Below, piece by piece: positions 29,629 to 38,014 of a DNA stretch of 42,801 nucleotides. Numbering within the stretch: the first letter of the stretch is position 1; each line of letters starts with the position of its first letter. The stretch comes from Pseudomonas kitaguniensis (GTDB taxonomy: Bacteria; Pseudomonadota; Gammaproteobacteria; Pseudomonadales; Pseudomonadaceae): positions 1-42,801 of the forward strand of contig NZ_VUAZ01000104.1 in assembly GCF_009296165.1 (NCBI RefSeq). Reading direction: 5' to 3'. The notes beneath the pieces are model-generated. The model was not told the DNA's origin and ran no database searches. It saw only the letters and a list, made by a program, of their open reading frames with translations. The position numbers were made by a program, and so were the translations under genes.

Positions 29629-31812
29629 CTAAGCCGCGCGGGTATCTTTGATCAGGTGCGCGGCCAGCGTGCGCAGCGGCCCTAACTGCCGGCAGATCAA
29701 GGCCAATTGCGTCTGCACCAACCGCTGCCCTTCATCGATCTCATCCGGCATCTGCTCAAGGTCCGCCGCCAGGGCTTCTTCGGCGTCACTCTGAATCGCG
29801 ATCGGCTGTTTGTTGGCCAGCGCCGTGGCGATCTCGTCGATGCTCGCGGCCAGGGTATTGCCGGCGCCGTCGATCAAGTGCTCACGCACTTCGGCCGGCA
29901 ACAGGGTTTCGCGGTGCGCCCCCAGCCCCGACAAATAGCTGAGCAAGGTGTGCGACAACACCAGGAAACGAAAGCCCACATCGGCTTCTTTGCGAAAGTG
30001 GCCCGGCTCCATCAGCATGTTCGCGAGTGTCGTCGACAGCGCCGCATCGGCGTTGTGCGCATTGCGACGGGCCAGGCGGTAGGCGAGGTCGTCGCTTTTG
30101 CCGGCGGCGTATTGCTGCATGATTTGGCGCAGGTAAATGCTGTTGCAGGTCAGGGTGTTCGCCAGCACCTTGTTCAGGCGACGGCCTTGCCAGTCGGGCA
30201 AGAACAGGAACACCGCGAGGCCCGCGATCAGGCTGCCGATCAGGGTGTCGAACAGCCTCGGCAGGAACAGCCCGTAGCCATCGCCCACCTGGTTGAAGCA
30301 GAACAACACCATCAGCGTAATCGCCGCCGTGGCCAGCGTGTAGCGCGTGGTGCGGTTGAGGAAGAACACCAGGCCAGCGGCGATGGCGAACATCGATTGC
30401 ACCAGCGGGCTCGGGAACAGGTCGAACAGCGCCCACGCGACGGTGAGGCCGATGGCGGTGCCGATGATCCGCTGGCCGAGCTTGCGTCGGGTGGCGCCGT
30501 AGTTGGGCTGGCAGACGAACAGGGTGGTGAGGATGATCCAATAACCTTGCGAGGCGTGGATCGCGTGCAGCGTGCCGTAGCCGATGGTCAGTGCCAGGGC
30601 CAGGCGCAGGGCGTGGCGGAACAATAGCGAGGTGGGCGTGAGTTGCGTGCGCAGGCGCGTCCACATTTCTTTGAGGTTGCGCGGCGCACGGTCGAGCAGG
30701 TTGCTGTCGGTAGCGTCGGCGAGGGCGTCGGGGTTGCTCGCGTCACCGAGCAGGCGGTCGAGGGTCGACAGGTTGGCGGCCAGGGCACGCAACGAACGCA
30801 GCAAGCCGCGCCAGGCCGGGTTGCTCTGGATGCGCAAGTGTTCCAGCGAGGCGTTCAAGTCGCCCAGCGCTTCGGCGAAGCTGTCGTCATAAATGAACGG
30901 CTGGCGCAGTTGGATTGATTCGCCGAGCGTCTGGCAGGCTTTGCCTTGCTGGCGCAGCAGGCGCTGGCAGCGGAACAACACGTCACTGTGAAAGAACGCG
31001 TCGGCCAGGGCGTTGTAAGGGTAGTGGGACGAGCTGGCGCGTTCGTGAATGTCTTGGGCCAAAAAATACAGCTTCAGGTAGCGACTGACCTTCGAGCCGG
31101 GGCGACCATTGCCCACGCGGTGCAGGATAATTTCTTTTGCCGCGTTCAGCGCTGCAACTACCCGGCCATTTTGCTGGGCAAGCTCCAGGCGGCGCGCTTC
31201 CACATCCAACTGGCGAATCGGTTCAAACAGTGAGGACTTGAGCTTGAGGTAACGCCCCAATTCGCGAAACAACCGCGCCAGGCTTTGCTGCACCGGCTGG
31301 TTGGAAAACAGCGCCTGCCATAGCACCGACAGCACGCCGTACCATGCGGCACCGGCCACCAGCAGCAACGGTTCGTGCCAGAAGTCGGTGAAGGCGTCAC
31401 CGCGCTGGTCGACGCCGATCATGGTGTACACCGACAGAATCAATGTTGCCGAAGCGATTGCGCCATAGCGTTCGCCCAGCGCCCCGAGCATGGTCAGGCA
31501 GAAGCTGGCCAGGGCGAGGGCAATTGCGAAAAACCACGGGTACGGGAACAGCAGCTCCACCGACAGCGCGGCAATGCTGAAACACACCAGCGTCACCGCC
31601 AGGGCATTCAGGCGGCCTTGCCAACTGTCATCGGTCTCGGCCAGCGCGCTGGCGATAATCCCCAGGAACAGCGGGATCAGCAATGCCATCTCGTCCTGAT
31701 ACCAGCACAGCGCCATGCTGCCGGTGAGGGCGATGAACACGCGCACGCTGTAACTGAATTTATCCAGCGCCCACAGGCGCCGCATGGACTGCTTGAACGA
31801 GGTCGATGACAT
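29629..31812 (-). CDS. yccS: YccS-type inner-membrane protein (FUSC family)
   Basis: A 727-aa membrane protein of the YccS/YhfK family, related to aromatic acid exporter AaeB and plant FUSC proteins. Two blocks of about six hydrophobic segments (from residue 22, VRVFIALTGSMALCWY, and from about 395, LRLALALTIGYGTLHAIHAS) flank a long hydrophilic cytoplasmic region with FACQPNYGATRRKLGQRIIGT-like text (here VCQPNYGATRRKLGQRII), the family signature. Transport substrate is not known. The ATG has a weak site. An imperfect hairpin (31862-31880) and a REP pair lie upstream. Confidence 0.92.
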   Translation of the reverse strand: MSSTSFKQSMRRLWALDKFSYSVRVFIALTGSMALCWYQDEMALLIPLFLGIIASALAETDDSWQGRLNALAVTLVCFSIAALSVELLFPYPWFFAIALALASFCLTMLGALGERYGAIASATLILSVYTMIGVDQRGDAFTDFWHEPLLLVAGAAWYGVLSVLWQALFSNQPVQQSLARLFRELGRYLKLKSSLFEPIRQLDVEARRLELAQQNGRVVAALNAAKEIILHRVGNGRPGSKVSRYLKLYFLAQDIHERASSSHYPYNALADAFFHSDVLFRCQRLLRQQGKACQTLGESIQLRQPFIYDDSFAEALGDLNASLEHLRIQSNPAWRGLLRSLRALAANLSTLDRLLGDASNPDALADATDSNLLDRAPRNLKEMWTRLRTQLTPTSLLFRHALRLALALTIGYGTLHAIHASQGYWIILTTLFVCQPNYGATRRKLGQRIIGTAIGLTVAWALFDLFPSPLVQSMFAIAAGLVFFLNRTTRYTLATAAITLMVLFCFNQVGDGYGLFLPRLFDTLIGSLIAGLAVFLFLPDWQGRRLNKVLANTLTCNSIYLRQIMQQYAAGKSDDLAYRLARRNAHNADAALSTTLANMLMEPGHFRKEADVGFRFLVLSHTLLSYLSGLGAHRETLLPAEVREHLIDGAGNTLAASIDEIATALANKQPIAIQSDAEEALAADLEQMPDEIDEGQRLVQTQLALICRQLGPLRTLAAHLIKDTRAA

Positions 31813-31941
31813 GAAGTCTGGAGTCTTCCGGGACGATGCCGCTAAATTGAGCTATCAAAGACGCCACGGCAAGCGTGGCGATCACATCGATGGGCAAAAT
31901 ATATTCCAGGCACTGCACTCCAGATATGGAATGCAATTAAT

Positions 31942-32029
31942 GTGGGAGGGGGCTTGCTCCCGATGGCAGTGGTTCAGGCAATACATGTACTGACTGAGGC
32001 ACCGCTATCGGGGGCAAGCCCCCTCCCAC
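31942..32029. repeat. REP pair (AGGGGG type), inward
   Basis: GTGGGAGGGGGCTTGCTCCC at the left, complement ending CCCCCTCCCAC at the right. Between yccS and the flavoprotein gene, both on the minus strand. Confidence 0.92.
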
Positions 32030-32052
32030 AGTTTGATCGGGTACATCTATCT

Positions 32053-33231
32053 TCAGGCGTATTGCGCGGCGGCGTAACCCGAAGCCCACGCCCACTGGAA
32101 ATTGAACCCGCCGAGGTGACCGGTCACATCCAGCACTTCACCGATAAAGTACAAGCCCGGGCTTTTCAGCGATTCCATGGTCTTGGACGACACTTCCCGC
32201 GTATCAACGCCGCCCAGCGTCACCTCGGCCGTGCGGTAGCCCTCGGTACCCGCCGGCACCAGTTGCCAACGGCCGAGTTTTTGCGCGATGTCAGCCACTT
32301 CCGCGTGGGTGTACTGCTTCATCGGTTTGGACGCGAACCAGCTGTCGGCCAGCAGGTTGGCCATCTTCTTGGTGAAGATTTCACCCAGCAGGGTTTTCAG
32401 CTCACTGTTGGGGCGCTCCACTTGTTGCTGTTGCAGCCAAGTGTGCGCGTCGTGGTCGGGCAGCAGGTTGATTTCGACGGTGTCGCCGGGTTCCCAATAA
32501 GAGGAAATCTGCAAGATCGCCGGCCCGCTGAGGCCACGGTGAGTAAACAGGAGGTTCTCGCGAAAGCTCTGGTCGTTGCAGCTGACCAGGCAGTCCACCG
32601 AGGTGCCGGACAACTCGCCGCACAGGTCTTTGAGTTGGTCGGTGATGGTGAACGGCACCAGCCCGGCGCGGGTCGGCAGCAGTTCATGGCCGAACTGTTT
32701 GGCGACCTGATAACCAAAACCGGTGGCGCCCAAGGTCGGAATCGACAAGCCGCCGGTGGCGATCACCAGTGATTCGCAGCGCAGCTCACCCAGCGTGGTC
32801 TGCAACTTATAGCCACGTTCGAGCTTGGCGATTTCCTCGATCGAGGTGTCCAGATGAATGTTCACGCCGGTCTGGATGCATTCATCCAGCAGCATGCCGA
32901 GGATGTCGCTCGACTTGTTATCGCAGAACAACTGGCCGAGTTTTTTCTCGTGGTACGGCACGCCGTGCTTGGCCACCAGCGCGATAAAATCCCACTGGGT
33001 GTAACGCGCCAGCGCGGATTTGCAGAAGTGCGCGTTGTGCGAAAGGAAGTTGGCAGGCTCGGTGTACATATTGGTGAAATTGCAGCGGCCACCACCGGAC
33101 ATCAGGATCTTTTTGCCGGCCTTGTTCGCGTGGTCGATCAACATCACCTTGCGCCCACGCCCGGCGGCGGTCAGTGCACACATCAAGCCTGCGGCGCCGG
33201 CGCCAATGATCACAACTTCGGTCGAGCGCAA
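32053..33231 (-). CDS. HI0933/YhiN family flavoprotein
   Basis: FAD-binding protein (392 aa) of the HI0933 type, a BaiN-like group with an FAD-binding Rossmann fold. VVIIGAGAAGLMCALTAAGRG at the start is the dinucleotide site, followed by GGGRCNFTN, the family signature. Then come ATGGLSIPTLGATGFGYQVA and, near the C-terminus, TLGGVDTREVSSKTMESL with GLYFIGEVLDVTGHLGGFNFQWAWASGY. I take TTG at 33231 (read as Met, then RSTEVVIIG) because TGAGGA lies seven bases upstream; a TTG six codons further up lacks this spacing. The reaction is not established here. Confidence 0.9.
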   Translation of the reverse strand: MRSTEVVIIGAGAAGLMCALTAAGRGRKVMLIDHANKAGKKILMSGGGRCNFTNMYTEPANFLSHNAHFCKSALARYTQWDFIALVAKHGVPYHEKKLGQLFCDNKSSDILGMLLDECIQTGVNIHLDTSIEEIAKLERGYKLQTTLGELRCESLVIATGGLSIPTLGATGFGYQVAKQFGHELLPTRAGLVPFTITDQLKDLCGELSGTSVDCLVSCNDQSFRENLLFTHRGLSGPAILQISSYWEPGDTVEINLLPDHDAHTWLQQQQVERPNSELKTLLGEIFTKKMANLLADSWFASKPMKQYTHAEVADIAQKLGRWQLVPAGTEGYRTAEVTLGGVDTREVSSKTMESLKSPGLYFIGEVLDVTGHLGGFNFQWAWASGYAAAQYA

Positions 33232-33274
33232 AACGGTGTCCTCATACAAGTGCTGAATTGGAATACAGGCAAAT

Positions 33275-33361
33275 GTGGGAGGGGGCTTGCGCCCGATGGC
33301 GGTGGTTCAGCCACACATCAGGTGGCTGAAATACCCTCATCGGGAGCAAGCCCCCTCCCAC
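33275..33361. repeat. REP pair (AGGGGG type), inward
   Basis: GTGGGAGGGGGCTTGCGCCC left and CGGGAGCAAGCCCCCTCCCA right, between dbpA and the flavoprotein gene. The spacer GGTGGTTCAGCCACACATCA resembles those of other inward pairs. Confidence 0.92.
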
Positions 33362-33388
33362 ATTAGGCCTCCATTGAAGGGGAGCGCT

Positions 33389-34774
33389 TTACAGGATACG
33401 CACGCGCAACGAACGGCCTTTGATCTTGCCGTCATTCAAGCGCTGCAGCGCCTGTTTAGCGATCCCGCGCTCTACGGCCACAAAGGCCTGGAAGTCAAAG
33501 ATTGCGATTTTGCCGACCTGGGCACCCGGTATGCCGGCTTCACCGGTCAGTGCGCCAAGGATGTCGCCTGGGCGAACCTTGTCTTTACGGCCAGCGCCGA
33601 TGCACAAGGTGCTCATCACCGGCAGCAGTGGGCCGCCGCTTTGTGGCTTGAGGTTGTCCAGTTGGTCCCAGTTCAACGGCGATTTTTGCAATTGCTCGAT
33701 GGCTTGGGCGCGGTGCGCTTCGGACGGCGCCACCAGGCTGATGGCGATGCCGGTCTCACCGGCGCGGCCGGTACGGCCGACGCGGTGGATGTGGATTTCA
33801 GAGTCGCGGGCCAGTTCGACGTTGATCACCATGTCCAGCGAGTCAATGTCCAAACCGCGCGCGGCAACGTCGGTCGCCACCAGCACCGAGGTGCTGCGGT
33901 TGGCGAACATCGCCAGTACCTGGTCGCGGTCGCGCTGTTCGAGGTCGCCATGCAGGCCGACGGCGGAAATGCCCTTGGCGGTCAGGTGATCCACGGTTTC
34001 CTGCACTTGCTGCTTGGTGAAGCAGAAGGCGACGCAAGAGGCCGGGCGGAAATGCGCGAGCACTTTGGTCACGGCGTCCATGCGCTCTTCCGGCGAGATC
34101 TCGTAGAAGCGCTGCTCGATCTGGTCATCGGAGTGGAACGCTTCGGCCTTGACCTGTTGCGGCGCACGCATGAACTTGGAGGCCAATTGCTTGATGCTCA
34201 CCGGGTAGGTGGCCGAGAACAGCAAGGTTTGGCGGCGTGCCGGGGTTTTGCTGATGATGTCTTCGATGGCGTCGTAGAAACCCATGTCGAGCATGCGGTC
34301 GGCTTCGTCGAGGATCAGCGTGTTCAAGCCGTCCAGTACCAGCGAACCTTTGCGCAGGTGCTGCTGGATACGGCCGGGGGTGCCGACGATAACGTGCGCG
34401 CCATGCTCCAGCGAAGCGATCTGCGGGCCGAGGGACACGCCGCCGCACAGGGTCAGCACCTTGATGTTGTCTTCGGCGCGGGCCAGACGGCGGATTTCCT
34501 TGGCGACCTGGTCGGCCAGCTCACGCGTCGGGCACATGACCAGCGCCTGGCAGCCGAAGTAGCGCGGGTTGATCGGGTTCAACAGGCCGATGCCGAAGGC
34601 GGCGGTTTTGCCGCTGCCGGTCTTGGCCTGGGCAATCAGGTCCAGTCCCTTGAGGATCACCGGCAAGCTTTGCGCCTGGATCTGCGTCATCTCGACATAA
34701 CCCAGCGAGTCGAGGTTAGCCAACATGGCGGCGGAGAGCGGCAAAGTATTAAAAGCGGTGGCGATGGTAGTCAC
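33389..34774 (-). CDS. dbpA: ATP-dependent RNA helicase DbpA
   Basis: DEAD-box helicase (461 aa) acting in assembly of the 50S ribosomal subunit on 23S rRNA. Motifs in order: Q motif (MTQIQAQSLP), [51 protein letters not shown]. The C-terminal RNA-binding domain unique to DbpA follows (GRKDKVRPGDILGALTGEAGI ... VGKIAIFDFQAFVAVE), which recognises hairpin 92 of 23S rRNA. I place the start at GTG 34774 (TTIATAFNTLPLS) by length and family alignment; no good ribosome site is visible. It lies 82 bp downstream of the DHA2 transporter gene. Confidence 0.95.
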   Translation of the reverse strand: MTTIATAFNTLPLSAAMLANLDSLGYVEMTQIQAQSLPVILKGLDLIAQAKTGSGKTAAFGIGLLNPINPRYFGCQALVMCPTRELADQVAKEIRRLARAEDNIKVLTLCGGVSLGPQIASLEHGAHVIVGTPGRIQQHLRKGSLVLDGLNTLILDEADRMLDMGFYDAIEDIISKTPARRQTLLFSATYPVSIKQLASKFMRAPQQVKAEAFHSDDQIEQRFYEISPEERMDAVTKVLAHFRPASCVAFCFTKQQVQETVDHLTAKGISAVGLHGDLEQRDRDQVLAMFANRSTSVLVATDVAARGLDIDSLDMVINVELARDSEIHIHRVGRTGRAGETGIAISLVAPSEAHRAQAIEQLQKSPLNWDQLDNLKPQSGGPLLPVMSTLCIGAGRKDKVRPGDILGALTGEAGIPGAQVGKIAIFDFQAFVAVERGIAKQALQRLNDGKIKGRSLRVRIL

Positions 34775-34856
34775 GGGACTGGCTCTGCAAAACAAAATGT
34801 CGCGCAGTGTACCAGCCCTGTGGGATTTTCCCCGCAAGTTCTAGACGAGAAGCCGG

Positions 34857-36284
34857 TTAATGCTCGATGTCGTGCTCGCGGCTGACTGCCCGTTTGCCGT
34901 CGGTTGGCGACAGTTGCAAGAAGATCGCCGCCGCCAGCATCGCCATGATGCCCACGGTGAGGAAGGTTAACTGGAAGGCGCCCAATACGCTTTCGACGCC
35001 GTCGTTGCCGGTTTCCAGGGTAAACCCGCCGAGCAGCGCACCGGCGCAGGCCACCCCAAGGCTGAGGGACAATTGTGCGACCACCGAGAGCAAACTGTTG
35101 CCGCTGCTGGCCTGGGCGTCGTCGAGGTCGATCAGGGTGACGGTGTTCATCGCGGTAAATTGCAGCGAGTTGATCGCCCCCAAAACCGCCAGCATGCACA
35201 GCAGCAGCGGGTAGGGCGTGTGTTCGCTGACCAGGCCCATACTGGCGAGCATCATGCCGAGCAACAGCGTGTTACCGGTCAGCACCACGCGGTAACCGAG
35301 GCGCTCGATCAGTGTGCGCGCGATGGACTTGGCAAACATCGCCGCCGCCGCCAGCGGCAACATGCTCATGCCGGCTTCCGACGGCGAGTAACCCAGCGCC
35401 ACCTGCAACAGCAGCGGCACCAGAAACGGCAGGGCGCCGCTGCCCAGCCGCGCAAACAGGTTACCCAAAATGCCCACGGCAAAGGTGCGGGTCTTGAACA
35501 GCACCGGTGAGAACAGCGGGTTATCGATATGCCCGGCGCGCAGCCAATAAGCCGCGAGGCACGCCAGCCCGCCGAACAGCAACAGCATCACCCGCAGGTG
35601 CGGCAGGTGCAGTTCGCCCAAGCCTTCCATGGCGATGGTGATCAACACCATCGCCGCGCCAAACAGCACAAACCCCATGCTGTCAAAACGCGTGCGCTCG
35701 CTGCCGCGCAGGTCGGGGATGAGTTTCCACACGGCGTAGCAACCGATCATGCCCACCGGCAGGTTGATCAGGAAGATCCAGTGCCAGGTCAGGTATTGCA
35801 CCATCCAGCCGCCCAGCGTCGGGCCGAGCAGTGGGCCGAGCAGGCCGGGGATGGTAATGAAGCCCATGATGCGCACCAGTTCGGAACGCGGGTAAGCGCG
35901 CAAGACCACCAGGCGCCCAACGGGCAGCATCAATGCGCCGCCCAAGCCTTGAATCACTCGCGCGCCGACCAGCATGCTCAGGCTGCTGGACAGCGCACAC
36001 AGCAACGAGCCGATGCTGAACAGCATGATCGCGCCGAAGAAGATTTTTTTGGTGCCGAAGCGGTCGGCCACCCAGCCCGACGCCGGGATCAGCAAGGCGA
36101 CGGTGAGCATGTAAGCAATCACCACGCCTTGCATACGCAGCGGGTTTTCGGCGAGGTCGCGGGCCATGGCCGGCAGCGCCGTGTTGAGAATCGTCCCATC
36201 CAGCGACTGCATGAAGAAGGCAATCGCCACCACCCAGGGCAGCCAGCGGGCGGTCTTGGCATCGAGAGGGACGCGATTCGGCAT
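34857..36284 (-). CDS. DHA2-family multidrug/metabolite exporter (MdtD-like)
   Basis: Inner-membrane major facilitator protein (475 aa) of the 14-helix DHA2 type, a proton-driven exporter. FFMQSLDGTILNTALPAMA is the motif around helix 1, GWVADRFGTKKIF is motif A, and RVIQGLGGALMLPVGR is motif B; LGPLLGPTLGGWMVQYLTWHWIFLINLPVG is motif C plus the DHA2 signature. The sequence is close to MdtD. It starts 36 bp after the RhlA-like gene on the same strand, so it probably shares that transcript. In Burkholderia rhl clusters a DHA2 exporter also accompanies rhlA; export of the RhlA product is a possible role here, but MdtD-like genes also occur alone. Confidence 0.92.
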   Translation of the reverse strand: MPNRVPLDAKTARWLPWVVAIAFFMQSLDGTILNTALPAMARDLAENPLRMQGVVIAYMLTVALLIPASGWVADRFGTKKIFFGAIMLFSIGSLLCALSSSLSMLVGARVIQGLGGALMLPVGRLVVLRAYPRSELVRIMGFITIPGLLGPLLGPTLGGWMVQYLTWHWIFLINLPVGMIGCYAVWKLIPDLRGSERTRFDSMGFVLFGAAMVLITIAMEGLGELHLPHLRVMLLLFGGLACLAAYWLRAGHIDNPLFSPVLFKTRTFAVGILGNLFARLGSGALPFLVPLLLQVALGYSPSEAGMSMLPLAAAAMFAKSIARTLIERLGYRVVLTGNTLLLGMMLASMGLVSEHTPYPLLLCMLAVLGAINSLQFTAMNTVTLIDLDDAQASSGNSLLSVVAQLSLSLGVACAGALLGGFTLETGNDGVESVLGAFQLTFLTVGIMAMLAAAIFLQLSPTDGKRAVSREHDIEH

Positions 36285-36320
36285 GTGAACCCTTTTTGTT
36301 AGCAGGCTATGTGTCGGCGA

Positions 36321-37211
36321 TTATGCGCCATCCGTCGCGCCTTTTCCCATTGGCTGTTCGTCTAGGTCTGACAACGCAGCGTGCTTTCCAACCAAAAAAT
36401 CCAACAGCGCACGGTGCACCGCCAGCGCCGCCTCGCGCGACTCAAGGTCAAGTAAGTGGCCGGTGTGTTCGGCACTGGCAAAGCTGCTGCGCCCCACATA
36501 CCGCTTGAACAACTGGGCCTCGTCGGTGGGCGTGTATTCGTCCAGCGTGCCGTTGAGAAAATGCACCGGCGTTTCGATTTGGGTAAGCGCCGGCAGGTAA
36601 TTGCCATCGCCCAGCGCCAGCACTTGCTGGATATGAAAGCGCGCCTGGCAGTACTCGTTAGTGGCCATGCTCGACAAGTGCCGGTGGTTATTGCGTTTAA
36701 GCCGTGGCGAGAGGTATTTGCCGACCGTCTCGTTGAGCAGGTCGCCGACCGCGGACTTGTCGTCGGCCTCGATCAGCACGCGCACACGTTCCACATAATC
36801 GAGCATGGCCTGGTTGAGGTTGGGGGCCAGGGCCATCACCACCGAGCTTTGAATGGAGGGCGGGTTGTGCGCCAGGGTCAGCAATGTCGAGATGCCGCCC
36901 CACGAAGCCGACACCAAGTGGTTGACCTCGAAGCGCTCCACCAGCGCCCGCAGGATTTGCACTTCGTCGTCCTTGGTCACCAGGCCCAAGTCAGTGTTGT
37001 GCTCGCGGGAGTAGCCGGAAAACGGCAAATCGAACAGCAGCACGTTGAAGTGTTGCGCCAGGCACTTGCTGGTGCGGGCAAAGGAGCGGGTGGTGGACAG
37101 TGCGCCATTGACCATCAGCACGGTGTTCTTGGTTGGGTCGTTGCCTAGTTGCTCTGTGTACACGTTGTAGTGTTTGAACAGCTTTTGAATGACAAAACTT
37201 CCATGGTTCAT
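36321..37211 (-). CDS. rhlA: RhlA-type 3-(3-hydroxyalkanoyloxy)alkanoate synthase
   Basis: Alpha/beta-hydrolase-fold protein of 296 aa. RhlA joins two 3-hydroxyacyl-ACP chains into HAA, the lipid part of rhamnolipids and a surfactant itself. Long stretches follow P. aeruginosa RhlA closely ([47 protein letters not shown]). The triad is Ser 103 (SASWGG), Asp 224 (NGTLDEY) and His 252 (HTGHLLD), each one residue later than in the P. aeruginosa protein. The relative PhaG is less similar by recall. The start is the ATG of MNHGSFVIQ with TGGAG eight bases upstream. No rhlB or rhlC, and no rhlI/rhlR genes, are nearby, so free HAA is a likely product. Confidence 0.87.
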   Translation of the reverse strand: MNHGSFVIQKLFKHYNVYTEQLGNDPTKNTVLMVNGALSTTRSFARTSKCLAQHFNVLLFDLPFSGYSREHNTDLGLVTKDDEVQILRALVERFEVNHLVSASWGGISTLLTLAHNPPSIQSSVVMALAPNLNQAMLDYVERVRVLIEADDKSAVGDLLNETVGKYLSPRLKRNNHRHLSSMATNEYCQARFHIQQVLALGDGNYLPALTQIETPVHFLNGTLDEYTPTDEAQLFKRYVGRSSFASAEHTGHLLDLESREAALAVHRALLDFLVGKHAALSDLDEQPMGKGATDGA

Positions 37212-37295
37212 GTCAACGCTCCAGCTTGCCCTATCCCGGGCAAGGTCATGCTTTACGTGCACGCACGCGGGTTGGATGGCAGAGTGCCACTAACC

Positions 37296-37324
37296 GTTAT
37301 AGCGGGGTTTTTTCGAGGCGACAA
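37296..37324 (-). promoter_or_regulatory. Sigma-70-like promoter of rhlA
   Basis: Minus strand TTGTCG (37324-37319), 17 bp, TATAAC (37301-37296). The leader would be about 80 nt. I see no clear lux-type palindrome at the -35, unlike quorum-controlled rhlA of P. aeruginosa. Confidence 0.55.
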
Positions 37325-37406
37325 CTGGCCGCGCGGGGAGACGGGTTAAATGGGAATGGGCGGTAGGAAGGGGCGAAACGAGGTGTGTGAAAACAGCACA
37401 AACACT

Positions 37407-37446
37407 GTGGGAGGGGCGGTGAGACGATTCGACTTGCTCCCGATGG
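37407..37446. repeat. REP interrupted by a 16-bp insertion
   Basis: GTGGGAGGGG (37407-37416) and CTTGCTCCCGATGG (37433-37446) are the two halves of one REP, separated by CGGTGAGACGATTCGA. The GTGTGAAAACAGC spacer sequence lies upstream. No duplicated flank is visible. Confidence 0.75.
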
Positions 37447-37557
37447 CTCTAAAGGCCCATGGTCAGCCCACTCCGCATAGCAGGGATGCCGTAGGGTGAT
37501 GCCGCAGCCGCTATGGGGCGGGAAGGCAGCGCGCAAATTATTTAAAGAGGGTGCAGA

Positions 37558-37965
37558 GTGAATAATTTATTTGTAGTGGTTTTATTGATGGTCGGCCTTA
37601 GTTCTTTTGCAGTGGCAGACGCTAGCAAGGAAGCTGCGCCCTGCGCCAATTTAAGTTTTACACAGGAAATGCTTGAGTGCTCCACATCAGAAAAAGTGAA
37701 ATCTGATACCGCATTAAATAATGAATACAGGAAGCTGCGCGACAGAACTGCAGAGCAATATAAGCTTGACCCAACGTCACGCGACATCATTCAGAAACGA
37801 ATCTTAACGTCGCAGCGAAATTGGATTGGGCTAAGAGATACAAATTGTGAATTGGAAGCAAATGACATTGAAGTTGGAGTTATTGCCTATGAAATATCAA
37901 TTAATTTGTGCGTCGCTAAAATGAGCACCGAAAGAGCCGAGTATTTAAAGCTTCTGATCCCTTAA
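37558..37965 (+). CDS. LprI/DUF1311-type secreted protein, AT-rich
   Basis: A 135-aa protein with a signal peptide (about 1-21, cut after AVADA) and the DUF1311/LprI layout: CANLSFTQEMLECSTSE, then a charged helix (NNEYRKLRDRTAEQYKLD), an RNWIGLRDTNC segment and a last Cys in INLCVAKM. LprI was described as a lysozyme inhibitor in mycobacteria; most relatives are uncharacterised. It starts with GTG, seven bases after AGAGG. Its base composition is visibly AT-richer than all neighbours (many AAT, TTA, ATA codons), which suggests recent acquisition. It is convergent with the TldD/PmbA pair. Confidence 0.82.
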   Translation: MNNLFVVVLLMVGLSSFAVADASKEAAPCANLSFTQEMLECSTSEKVKSDTALNNEYRKLRDRTAEQYKLDPTSRDIIQKRILTSQRNWIGLRDTNCELEANDIEVGVIAYEISINLCVAKMSTERAEYLKLLIP

Positions 37966-37973
37966 CAGGTTAA

Positions 37974-37995
37974 GGAGGGGCTGAAAGCCCCCTCC
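37974..37995. terminator. REP-derived hairpin between convergent genes
   Basis: GGAGGGGCT and AGCCCCCTCC pair with one bulged C and a GAA loop. It lacks a T-tract, so termination is uncertain; it looks like half a REP. Confidence 0.4.
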
Positions 37996-38014
37996 CACAT
38001 TGGAGTAACTGCCG

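Larger units (their letters stand above)
37212..37557. other. Gene-free stretch: rhlA promoter, broken REP
   Basis: 346 bp between divergent rhlA and the LprI-like gene. It holds a 7-bp hairpin (CTTGCCC/GGGCAAG, 37225-37244) just upstream of the rhlA ribosome site, the rhlA promoter, a REP interrupted by 16 bp (37407-37446), and AGAGG before the LprI-like gene. I see no gene in it. Confidence 0.8.

Noticed and set aside
33275..34885. 536-aa open frame opposite dbpA
   Set aside because: Antisense shadow beginning in a REP; no recognisable domain.
37217..37244. ROSE-type RNA thermometer in the rhlA leader
   Set aside because: P. aeruginosa rhlA has one, but the 7-bp hairpin here lies beside, not over, the ribosome site, and the UNGCU-type motif is not evident in the right place.
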